Under the pieces are notes generated by a model. That model saw nothing but the letters and a program-made list of their open reading frames with translations, made no database searches and was not told the DNA's origin. The position numbers and the translations under genes are program-made. Shown piece by piece: positions 54,343-64,000 of a DNA stretch of 64,000 nucleotides. The stretch comes from Symsagittifera roscoffensis. Taxonomy: Eukaryota; Xenacoelomorpha; Acoela; Convolutidae. The stretch covers positions 38,837,649 to 38,901,648 of the forward strand of contig NC_087068.1 in the NCBI RefSeq assembly GCF_963678635.1. The letters are read 5' to 3'. The first letter of the stretch is position 1. Every line of letters begins with the position of its first letter.

Positions 54343-54720
54343 CGGACCACTGGGAGACTTGACTGGAACAGGTGACCACCAAGTGGAAAGTGAACCACTA
54401 AGAGACTTGACCACTGGGAGACTTGACTGGAACAGGTGACCAGCCAAGTGGGAAAGTGGACCACTTAGAGACTTGACCACTGGGAGACTTGACTGGAACA
54501 GGTGACCAGCCAAGTGGGAAAGTGGACTACTTAGAGACTTGACCACTGTGAGACTTGACTGGAATAGGTGACCAGCCAAGTGGAAAGCTGAACCACTAAG
54601 AGACTTGACCACTGGGAGACTTGACTGTAACAGGTGACCAGCCAAGTGGGAAAGTGGACTACTTAGAGACTTGACCACTGGGAGACTTGACTGGAACAGG
54701 TGACCAGCCAAGTGGGAGAG
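54343..54720. repeat. 66-bp minisatellite, about 6 units
   Basis: GACCACTGGGAGACTTGACT begins units at 54409, 54475, 54541, 54607 and 54673, exactly 66 bases apart. Because 66 is a multiple of three, the minus strand is open with a 22-residue repeat (PLSHLAGHLFQSS and so on). No evidence that it is translated. Confidence 0.92.
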
Positions 54721-55789
54721 TGGTACTCGGGATAGAGACCTCAGAGACAGAGGACATCCGACTGGGAAATAGACATCCAGCAGTGTGGGCAAAGCAGAAC
54801 AGAGCAAACGGAGGAAGGTTCTGTTTGGTCAAACGGGTATCGTTAAAATCCATATTACATCATAGAAAATAACTGTAAAATTGAATAAGCGAACACCCAC
54901 TGTTTTGAGGTAACTTTTTTACTTGAGCAGAGCTTGGAAACAGGTTCTACGGTTGTCTCTCGAGAGGTTTAGCACCCATCGCGCTTAGGGTAATTTTCGG
55001 CTTAAATGGGGGACCAAACAGGGGGAGGTTTGTATGGGGACTGGTTGGTTAAGATAGAGGTTGGTGGTTTAAAATTATAAAAAGGGGGGCTTTCTTATAG
55101 AAATTAAACAATCGATATCGTCGATTTAATTACATCAGAGTAACTGAGTTGAAGACTCGCAACAAAAGTAGCAAAGCTAAGGTACTCGATAGCGAACTCA
55201 TATTAGGGTAGGTAACCTGATCGGATCGAGTGGGGGGATCGGAAATAGACAGTTGTTGGAACCCAAAATGTGAAAACCCCATAAGACCGCTAGTAGGGGG
55301 GAGGAAAAACGCGTGACAGTCAGACATTTTTCACGAAAGACAAGCATTGTCGAAATTGCATTTTTGTTATACAAGTTTTTCTTGTTTTTGTGATTATTCG
55401 CAGTTGACATTTACGGTTTTTAAGTTTATTTTTTTTTTGAATTTTAGTCAACAACGATCATAGAATAAGGTTTAAAGCAAATCGTATTTCGACTTGCATT
55501 GGAAATAGGAAACAAAAGGAAATTACGGGGGGAAATTACTTAGAAAACAAAATTTAGAATGATAGAATAGGATTTTAGGGATTTTTCACACAAGTTCTAG
55601 AGGAGGTACTGGGATATTGGACTGGATATCTTAACACTCGAGTTAGGATCCATGAAGATTCTAAAGACAAGTTCCAGGCAGGAAGTGGTACTGGATGGTC
55701 GGGTAAAGAGTTTCAATACCTGGGTCAGAGAAGTGGAAGCAGCACAAGAGTTTCGTCGGCAGTCCTGGGATGGTGATCGAACGGACCTA

Positions 55790-56540
55790 GGACAATACAG
55801 AAGGATCCCAAAACCGTCCCTAAGGATTTCAGCACACGAGCAAAGGGTCCTAGGAGAGTACAGAAGGGTCTCAAGACCGGCACTAAAGATTTCAACACTC
55901 GAGCGAAGGGTCCTAGGACAGTACAGAAGGGTCCCAAGACCGTTACTAAGGATTCCAACACTAGAGCGAAGGGTCCCAAGACCCTAACGGAAGGTACCAA
56001 TACTTGAGCGAAGGGTCCCAGGACAGGACCGAGGTATCCTGGGACAGTACAGAAGGGTCCCAAGACCCTACCGGAAGGTACCAATACTTGAACGAAGGGT
56101 CCCAGGACAGTACCAGAGTATCCTAGGACCAAACAGCAAGACCCTACCAGAGGTCACCAGAGCTTGAGCGAAGGGTCCCAGGACAGTACCAGAGTATCCT
56201 AGGACAAAACTGAAGGGTCTCAGGACCCTACCAGAGGTTATCAGAGCTTGAGCGAAGGGTCCCAGGACAGTACCGAAGGGTCCTAGGACAATACCGAAGG
56301 GTCCCAGGACACTACCGAAAGGTAGCAACAATTGAGCGAAGGGTCCCAGGACAGTACCGAAGGGTACTAGGACAATACCGAAGGGTCCCAAGACCCTAAC
56401 AAAGATTACCAAAGCTTGAGGAAAGGGTATTACGTCAATACCAAAGACTCCCGGCACTAAGAGCGAAGGGTCCCAAGACCCTAGGGAAGGGCCACAGGAA
56501 AAGAGCGAAGGGTCTTAAGACCCTACCCAAAGATCCAAAG
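55790..56540. repeat. 63-bp based minisatellite (CGAAGGGTCC words)
   Basis: At 55841, 55904 and 55967 CRAAGGGTCC recurs exactly 63 bases apart, giving a 21-residue repeat in the plus frame (RVLGQYRRVPRP). Later units are shorter and irregular, with AGGACAGTACCGAAGGGTCC words to about 56540. Frames on both strands are repeat artefacts. It lies just before gag. Confidence 0.85.
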
Positions 56541-56841
56541 ACCTGATCAAGGGATCCCGATACTTAGTTTCGGTCTCCACCTCTAGGACAGACGTATTCA
56601 CTGGGTTTTATTAAATAATAGATTAGACATTTTTCTTATACTTTCAATTAGATTTTACATTAGGAACTTTTATGTATATTAGAGTTTTAGATAAAGAAAA
56701 TTGTATATAAAAATCATGAAGAAAACAAGAACATCTCTAACAGAAAGGAAAGGGATAGGACTCAAGCAAAATCAAACCTAGTTGCAACGGAAACTAACAC
56801 CAACAAATCCGAGAGTAATGAGAAAGAATATTTCAGTGAAC

Positions 56842-58700
56842 ATGGTCAATACAAGAGGCAACAAGGGACAGAAGGCCAAAGAGAAAGTGACGGAAGAACC
56901 GATTATACCGGCTAGAGAAACCGATCTTGAGACACCAAATCAGAGTATAGACGATAAAAGACGATTCTCAAACAAAAAGAACAGCGTTCACAGAGAGGTT
57001 TGCAGCGATGGTCGGAATGAAACCAAAAGAAAAAGAGGAGGTAATACCAGCTATCGAGAAAAGCAAAACAATTGGAACCGTTTCCACAATAACGACAGAA
57101 GCTAAACAAGATAAAGAGCAGGTCACATGAGAAGCAACGGCCAACCAAGACAAACAAACTCTGGAATCAGAAACAACTTCACTTGAGCTGGGCGACTTGA
57201 TGGTAACTTTGGAACAAATTGACAAAAAGCTGAAATGCAGCGAAGAAGATCGCCAAACGCTGAAAAGGGAAGTACGACACAACAAGAATGAGAACCTAGA
57301 CAACTACTGTGTCCTGGCAAGGGCGACGGAAGAGAAGCTGCAACAAATGGTGGATAAAGTAGAAATGACCGACAAACGTATCAGCGAGTGAAACATATCA
57401 AGAAAGATATGGAGGAAACGAAGAAGAGATACGACACCGTGAGTAAAAAATGTGGAAAATGGAAATCAGAATGAACACAATGAGCAAGGAACAAGCAGCA
57501 AGTTCTGGAGCCACACATTCCAAATTGGATGTACTCCTAAGAAAATCTATAGCCCAAGATAAATTAGTGGCGGACAAGCCATCTGGAACTAGTGTCGACT
57601 TCGTAGAACCACAACGAAAGAAACTGGAATCCACAACGCTACCCCGGATTGATAGCACCATGGAGTCAGGATGGACCAGGACTGCTATGAAGGGGGGAGC
57701 CTCGAACTCAACGAGGATACCAGAGGACTCAACAACACATGCGGGTGTACCAACTGATGCCATGACGTGGGCCAGAACCTGGCAAATGATCAACAGGACG
57801 CTTGTAGCACTCGCAACAAGGAACACAGACTCAATTGACCGAGGCAGTGGTAAATCCAGGAAAACCTTCAAGAAACCCAAGGAATTTAAAGACGATTCAG
57901 ATGGTTGCATTGACACCTGGGTTGAAGTAATGAGACTACATCTAGAACAAGACAACTTGAACGATGAGATGCAGGCCTGCACGGCGATACTAGAGGGAAC
58001 AGCAACGAAGTTTGTGGTAGCAAAGAAGGAGGAGGAGCGTGATACTGCAGACAAGATTTTTGAGATACTGTTGAATCGATATGGATTGGGTATGAGGGGT
58101 CATCAGAAGATGATGAGGTTAGAAAAAATAAGGCAAAGAGATGACGAATCGATTGATTGATTTCTGGATGATCCTAAAAGCTTAATGAGGAGAAGCGATC
58201 CAGAGGAGTCGACCAGCAGAAGAAACTTTAGCATCGCTTCAAAGTTTATCGACAGAGTGAGGAGTGACGACTTGAGAACGTTGTTGACAACAAATTACAC
58301 TCTATCGAAGGATAACGCACCAACCCCAGAGGAGATGAGGCAAAAGTCAAAAGAGTATGTGTTAATGAAACCAAAGAAGTACTCGTTCTCGGAAAGCAGA
58401 AACATGCAAGGGGGAGTCAGCAACAAAGGTCGTCATGGTACAAACCTAGAGACGACATGGACAAACGAAGGTCAAGTGCAAACTGCGGATCATCGGATCA
58501 TCACGTAGCGGATTGCACAACATACAAACACGACATGAAAAGCTTGGGATATGCGCCAGACGAGGAAGACATGAGTCAAACGGAAGAACTCGAGTTTCAC
58601 AGTGGCTTGATCATTAAAAAAGGCGCCAGGTGTTTTTTCTGCAATCAAGAGGGCCATTTCAGGATTTGACTGTCCCTTGTACTGGGAGGCAGTGAAGAAT
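56842..58700 (+). pseudogene. Gag, frameshifted
   Basis: It starts MVNTRGNKGQKAKEK at 56842. A coiled-coil-like region about 57197-57391 (EQIDKKLKCSEEDRQ, EEKLQQMVDKVEM) follows after a shift. The capsid-like domain at 57450-58508 (KEFKDDSDGCIDTWVEVMRL, AILEGTATKF) has one in-frame TGA at 58158. After another shift near 58450 come two zinc knuckles. The first reads SANCGSSDHHVADC, having lost its first Cys. The second, CFFCNQEGHF, is cut by a frameshift before its last Cys (about 58665). Gag packages RNA; this copy cannot be functional. Confidence 0.82.
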
Positions 58701-60012
58701 CAAAGTCACCCGAAACATAAATTGGCAATGGCAGCGGTGCAGAACACAAGGAACAGACAAGCTGAAAAAGACTTGCAGAGCAAAGAGGCAGCAAACGGTG
58801 AGTTACCAACGAAGACAGTAAAGGCCGTAGCACAAATCAAAGATGCCGTGGGAACTGAGATAAGGAGTCCACTAGTGATAAATTATGAGAAAGCAGCTGC
58901 AGAGGCTATCAACAGAGAGAAGCAACACCTGGCGACCAAAGAGATCGAGCAACGGTTAAAACATGAGATAGAGAGACAAAAGATGAATGAGACACTCTCG
59001 ACGACGAGACCAGAACCAGAGATCGGACAAAACATAGTGAACAGGAGTAATTGCCCTACCTTGAAGATGGAGACCGGCAAACCATTTGGTTTCACGGAAA
59101 CCGGCAAACCATTTGGACAACAGATACATAGCAGCCTATGGTCCGCATGAGGTCATGTTGAACATAGATGGAATAAAAATCTATACAAAAACGATGATTA
59201 CATGTGACGAGGATCTAGCCGGACAAATCTATGTTGGCAAAGAAGAACTAAAAGTGAGATCCATTGGGCACTGCGCTATGCTGGAAGAGGATGCCATGCA
59301 TCTGGGAACGGAAGCAGACGTATCTGCTGATGTATTGGCCATAAGTGGGAAGAAGACGCAACTGCGTGGGTTGTTAGACACGGGAGCCGTCTTGAGTGTA
59401 ATACCAATTGAAACTTGGAGGAAAATGGGATTCGACAAAGACGACTTAATTGACTCAAGAATACGGCTGTCAGCAGCAAACAAGGGAGCGCTTCGGGTTC
59501 TAGGCAGGACACTAATAATAACCCTAAATCTGGGGGAACGCAATTTGTGGATGAGTTTTCTGCTGGTGGAGAATCTAGATGAGTCTCACCAATTCATTTT
59601 AGGCAGAGATTTCATCAAGAATTTCGATGTAACAATTAATCTTAACAAAGCGATGTTCAGGATTCGAAACCCGGAAAGTAAGTACGTATTTAAACCGGTA
59701 AACTTGATAATGGCCAAAGAAAATAAGGCTCCAGTTTTCTTGAGTAAAAGGGTAAGGCTGAAAGCGATTGAGGCGGCAATAGTAAATTTGCGGCTGAAAA
59801 ACTATAATGAACTAAGTGACAATAAACAAGTATGTATTGTACCGAACCCAAACAGCCAAAGTGCTGCTATTTTAGGAAGATCCTTTTCGATAACCAAGAG
59901 TGGCCTCGGCGTCAGTGTCTTGTTGAATAATTTTAATATACCAATCACAATCCAGAGGGGGAGGAAGTTGGTCTTGATTGCCCGAACCATAGGGATAAGA
60001 TTTGTATCTTGA
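58677..60012 (+). pseudogene. Gag-pol linker and aspartic protease
   Basis: 58677-59150 is a Lys/Glu-rich linker ending in a duplicated TGKPFG (a roughly 25-base tandem repeat at 59070-59116), with a shift to the next frame. 59086-60012 has the protease active site LLDTGAVLSVIP (DTGA at about 59377-59388), the flap region and the second ILGRDFIKNFDV motif. The downstream connector has CIVPNPNSQSAAILGRSFS. The protease domain itself is uninterrupted. Confidence 0.85.
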
Positions 60013-60047
60013 GAAGATTGAAGAAAATAAAATGTTCATAAGGTCTT

Positions 60048-60960
60048 GTGAAGTCACTTAAGTCAGAGACAGACGATGGACTTTCGAGCTGTTCGAATTT
60101 TCCAGAAAGACCCACGCAAGAGGAATTGGAAATGGATAAACCAGTATTACCAGAAGTTGAACACTTAAGGAAAAAAGTAACAGACGATCAGTTCAAAACT
60201 ATCAAGGATGTTCTAGATAGGAATCAGGATGTTTTTTCGAGACATAAGGCAGACATCGGATGCTGCAACTTCTTTGAATATGAAATAGAACTAGAGGAGT
60301 CGGCGGTACCACACAAGGAGGGGTCGAGGCGCATGACCCCAAACAAATCGGATGCATGTAGAAAAGAGATAGAAACCCTACTAGAGTATGACATGATAGA
60401 ACCATCCAAATCGCCGTGGGCGTGTGGAGTAGTGATGGCTAAAAAGAAAGGAGACCAACTTAGGTTTTGTTGTGACTTTCGATATCTGAACTCCGTCACG
60501 GTGAAGGATGCCTATCCCATACCTAGGATAGATGAGAGTCTTTCAAAATTAGGTAACGCCAAATTTTTTACAACTCTTGATCTAGGGTCGGTTTTTTTGG
60601 CAGGTACCACTGAGGAAACAGGACAGCACAAGACGGGTTGTTCATGCGAGCTGGGATTGTTTCAATGGAAAAGGATGCCCTTTGGCCTTTGCAATGCGAC
60701 AGCTACCTTCCAACGACTGATGGCACAGGCGCTGACAAGCGTAACAAAGAAATACGGCAATTTAGTAATGTGCTAGGTAGATGACGTGGTGATTGCAACA
60801 CCTACCTTGGAGGACCACATTGAACGTCTGGACGAAGTGTTCGCTTGCACGAAGAAAGCAGGACTGAAATGCACTTGGAAATCGCTAAAAACAGAACACC
60901 AGTTGATGAGCTGCTTGGGTTTCGCAAATTACTACAAGGAGTTCATCTAGGGCTATGCGG
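60048..60960 (+). pseudogene. Reverse transcriptase, inactivated
   Basis: Open from 60048 to 60776, with GVVMAKKKGDQLRFCCDFRY and the first catalytic Asp in FFTTLDLGS. A locally shifted, altered stretch follows at about 60590-60650, then FQWKRMPFGLCNATATFQRL. The Tyr codon of the Y-V-D-D motif is TAG (60774-60776); VDDVVIATPTLEDH follows. Near 60875 the connection between palm and thumb is deleted, joining to MSCLGFANYYKEF, with more stops after. Confidence 0.88.
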
Positions 60961-61073
60961 ACAAAGTATATCCAATGCAACAACTCATGAGGCACAAGGA
61001 AAAGAAAATCACGTGAAATAACATGGCTGAAGAGTCATTTCGATGAATAAAGAAAGAACTGTGTGAAGCACCT

Positions 61074-61500
61074 GTGCTAGGCATGCCGACAGAGAAAGGA
61101 ATGTACGTGCTGGATACCGATGCATCGTTAGTAGCGATCTCTGGCATACTCCATCAAGAACAAGAGTGGAACGGAAAGACTGTGTTGAGACCGATCACCT
61201 ACGGGAGCAAAGTCTTGAGTGATACGGAAATGAAGTACGGGCAAGCGCAGATGTTTGCGGTCGTCACTTTTGTGGAAAAATACAGGACATACCAGGGTAG
61301 CGAACCATTCAAGCTGCGGGTCGACAACAGAGCACTCATCTGGTTGAAAACGTACTCAATGGACCAGAGTTACATCGGGAGATGGATAGTACGGCTGGAT
61401 GATTAGAACATGATCATTGAACACAGAACGAGGGACAAGCACCAAAATGCTGACAGCTTGAGCAAGAAGACGGAATTCTACGAAACACAGGAGCAAAGAT
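61074..61500 (+). pseudogene. RNase H domain
   Basis: MYVLDTDASLVAISGILHQ holds the DxD-type motif, followed by LRPITYGSKVLSDTEMKYG, a slightly shortened AEMFAVV equivalent, and FKLRVDNRALIWLKTY. A stop lies at 61404, then RDKHQNADSLSKK near 61432-61470 in the same frame. Confidence 0.85.
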
Positions 61501-62200
61501 AGGCTGATAGATCGGAGATCACGGATGGCTTTTCTTTCATAGAGACGGAGACATATAACACCCTACAGCTCACAAGATGGCTAGATAAGTCAGGAAAACC
61601 GATAGAGGACCATCACGAATTACCAACTGAACATAAAGCAAAAGAAATTCTCAAAAGAAATTTAGGGATGCCGATGGAAATAATGCTCAAGTCCAAGATA
61701 GTGAGGCAAACGCTGAAGGCGAAAGGCTACGACCTCGATGAAGTGGAAACAGGAGAGGTGACGGTAGGAGGGGATCTAGGGAAACTACTCGAGAGACTAG
61801 CAGATAACAAACCTGTGGTCTCAGAAGGTGGTAAAGACACACCGAAAGTCACCATATTGAACAGAGAGGAAGTGAAACTTGACGGAGACTCGATGAAAAG
61901 CTGGGAGCCAGAGAGGTTGTGCGGGCACTAGTCGAGAGAATCCCGGAAGAATTACTCAGGCGGACGACGATACGAAAGAAGAGAGTGTCGTTCAAGGAGG
62001 AAGATGAACACCTTGGACTAGATCAAGAGTCTGGGGCATGGTCGCAACCAGTAGGAGATGGCGAGGAAGAGAATTTGTCCGTTCAGGGAGCTATCCAGGG
62101 AGCTATCCAGAGAGCTATCCTGCAATTCGAACATCATAACGAATCTAGAACCAGAGGATGGCAGGGAGATCTTGAGAGGGATAGTTTGTGTGAAGCTTAA
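61501..62200 (+). pseudogene. RNase H-integrase connector, frameshifted
   Basis: Charged linker frames 61668-61931 and 61919-62200 (for example IVRQTLKAKGYDLDEVETG). A threefold 12-base repeat at about 62085-62122 encodes QGAI-type units. No domain assigned. Confidence 0.5.
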
Positions 62201-63159
62201 AGACGACATCCACAATCCTGGAGAGCTCAACGGTCAAATGATGGCATTAAAGGAACACGTCAAAGCGAGATACAGGCTGTCGGATCTGGTACGAGCTCAG
62301 AAGAATGATAAGATGACGAGTAACCTCTCAAAATGGATTCGGACGGGAATGAAAGAGAAGAGAAACCTGGAAGAGGACAGTTACAAGATCTTGAGCCAGT
62401 TCTACAAAGAGAGAAAGGAAATAATCTATCACACATCTGATGGCGTGGTAGCCTGTAGGAGAAAAAATTCTACACAAGCATAACCTCATCATACTACTTC
62501 AGCTATAGCAAACAGAAGTGTTGTTCAGATCGCATGACCAAATGGGACGTCAGGGGATAGACAAGGTACAACAAAGGATACTACACAGGTTTGACTGGCC
62601 AGGGCTGTGGAAGGCTTGTGAAAGATGGGTGAATGCATGTCTGTCGTGGTTGCAGGTGAAGGATCCTAGGAAAATCAAGTTCTCTCTTAAGTCTGTGGAA
62701 AGCTCGGATTTTATTGAGGTCGTGCAGATAGACCATCAGAAGATCTGCATGACCGACTCGGGATATAATCAGATACTGGTAATCATAGATCAATTTACGA
62801 AACAGGCAATGTCAAACTGCCTCGGCGGAAGAAACTTGTGATCACTTGATAACGCACTGGATATCACGATATGGTTGTCCGATGACACTCCAATCGGAAA
62901 ATGGGAAGGCATTCGTGGGGGACCTGACAAAAGAACTAATCAGAAGATCCCACATTGCACAGGCTCATTCAACTACCTACCATCCACAAACAAATGGACT
63001 AGTGGAGTGACAGAACAGAACACTAGTGAATGTGCTCAGGATGTATTGCTCGAAGTATATGACTGACTGGGACAAATATCGGGTGGTGGGGGCGTTTAAT
63101 AGCACGCAACACTCGACAACGGGGATCATTCCTTTCATTATGTTAACAGGTAAAGAGAG

Positions 63160-63198
<39 letters not shown>

Positions 63199-63600
63199 TG
63201 CACCTGACCTTCTTCTATCCGGAGTATGAGGGAAAGAAGACGTCGCCTCAGGCATATGTGAAGGAAGCAGTCAGGAGACAACAGGAACTGAACGATCTGT
63301 GTAGAAGGAACACAGCACAGGCACAGATGAGACAGCGGAAGAAGTACGATGAAAAAATACTTCAAGCGAAGCCGTATGCTGTGGGACAAAACGCCTGGAT
63401 GTTCCAGAACATCATACCTCCACAAGGGACAAAAAAAACTATTGAAGAAATCGAGAGGGTCGTTCATGATAACAAAAATGCACCAGCAGAGTCGGTTCTA
63501 TCGCTTGAGCTCAGGGCGTGCGGCGCACTACGAAAATCTGAAACCTCACGTCCCATCACCGGAAGATTGGTGCGAACCACAGAACATTGAAGGACTCGAG
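62201..63600 (+). pseudogene. Retroelement integrase
   Basis: The N-terminal zinc-binding-like region (SHDQMGRQGIDKVQQR) keeps the His but has CLSWLQVK where the CxxC motif is expected, so one Cys is lost. The first catalytic Asp is in VVQIDHQKI (about 62722), then LVIIDQFTK. The middle is frameshifted (62840-63060: NGKAF and QTNGLV-like words survive in other frames). The C-terminal part (FYPEYEGKKTSPQAYVKEAV) follows an (AG)n run at 63161-63195 that expanded inside the coding region. Later frames to 63702 include a basic FYRLSSGRAAHYENLKPH segment. Confidence 0.8.
63161..63195. repeat. (AG)n microsatellite inside integrase
   Basis: About 17 AG units, giving an Arg/Glu repeat in one plus frame and Ser/Leu repeats in the minus frames. 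Confidence 0.95.
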
Positions 63601-63602
63601 TA

Positions 63603-64000
63603 TCTACTGGTAGAACCAGCATTTCAAGTGAACGAGGAAGGCACCAGAGAGAAGAATGATGGCAACGAGAACGTGAGCATGAATGACAACAAAAAAAAAT
63701 AGAGGTAGATTCGGATGAAGGGTCTTTCGCCGAGGAAGAGGAAGATTGGATTGATCCACAGCAAAACGAGGTACCAAAATGGACGGAACCAGGTTTAAAA
63801 ATGATGAAAGAAACCAGAAGAGGTGGGCGTAAGAAGACAGGCATGAGGTACAACAGGTATGGTGATGAATTCTTGATCGACAAGATACAGCCTGAAGAGA
63901 TATGAGAGGAGTTGGAGAACGTGGATGAGCTGGTAGCCGATGAGGAATGGTAGATCATAAATGACAGAGAGCACTCCCTTGCAAGAGGATCACACCATGC
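63603..64000 (+). pseudogene. 3' tail of the retroelement ORF
   Basis: Acidic C-terminal tail (NEEGTREKNDGNENV), stop near 63700, then further acidic codons with stops at about 63903 and 63951. No domain. No LTR start is recognised before the window ends. Confidence 0.4.

Larger units (their letters stand above)
55600..64000 (+). mobile_element. Ty3/gypsy-type LTR retrotransposon, decayed, right end outside
   Basis: The order gag, CCHC knuckles, aspartic protease, RT, RNase H, integrase on the plus strand is the Ty3/gypsy order. Stops and frameshifts occur in every part. Its codon and base use (GC-richer) differs from the Polinton region. LTRs were not identified. Confidence 0.88.

Noticed and set aside
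54322-54807. Minus-strand 161-codon repeat protein (LAGHLFQSS units)
   Set aside because: It is the reverse of the 66-bp minisatellite, opposite to the retroelement genes, with no start context or conservation evidence.
54343-56540. CRISPR-like array
   Set aside because: Units are contiguous with no unique spacers, in a eukaryotic retroelement leader.

Overview
The window is AT-rich animal DNA, most likely from an invertebrate. It has short spliceosomal introns, a multi-exon Cys-loop receptor gene, Polinton/Maverick virus-like transposons and a Ty3/gypsy-type retrotransposon. A 200-base N run (38263-38462) marks a scaffold gap. I cannot name the species.

Layout. (1) 1-3849: host sequence with a foldback, AT-rich repeat element, G-rich minisatellites and a 0.74-kb tandem duplication. 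(2) 3850-23536: a Polinton with both ends visible. The ends are terminal inverted repeats starting AGTAGTA, a 6-bp target duplication CACACC/CATACC flanks them, and a paralogous empty site lies at 3102-3107. Its order is TIR; protein-primed DNA polymerase B (minus strand); a decayed ORF; a two-TM small protein; an intact 164-aa accessory protein; an array of hairpin-forming 30-bp repeats; a spliced unknown gene; a possible nuclease; a mini-TM protein; the packaging ATPase; an unknown protein; integrase; minor capsid (penton) protein; a basic core-like protein; major capsid protein; a TM/Cys-rich protein; an adenain-type protease; an iteron-like region; TIR. A 4773-bp block (integrase to 3' region) is duplicated inside this element (copies A and B). 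(3) 24434-33763: a tandem segmental duplicate (copy C) of the right part of the element plus 0.9 kb of host flank. It holds the best capsid ORF. (4) 33764-38262: host DNA with the 3' half of a nicotinic-like Cys-loop channel gene on the minus strand. (5) 38463-53100: decayed pieces of at least two more Polintons, with 2.8-kb and 2.9-kb tandem duplications and an inversion-type junction near 46.1 kb. (6) about 53.1-64.0 kb: a GC-richer, heavily mutated Ty3/gypsy-type element (gag, protease, RT, RNase H, integrase) with two minisatellites in its leader; its right end is outside the window.

Most Polinton genes carry stops and frameshifts. Many are shared by copies A, B and C, so the element was damaged before it was duplicated; other lesions differ between copies. 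Even so, the gene architecture is clear: compact same-strand genes with overlapping stop/start codons (ATGA, ATGGATAA, ATGTTTAG, TAATG), spliceosomal introns of 66-81 nt, and an exact A_AAA_AAC slippery heptamer in the core-like gene. All three copies keep that heptamer, and it leads into a basic C-terminal frame that stops one base before the capsid ATG. Together the genes would supply protein-primed replication, integration, capsid assembly, maturation and packaging. That makes this a decayed, endogenous virus-like element rather than a simple transposon.
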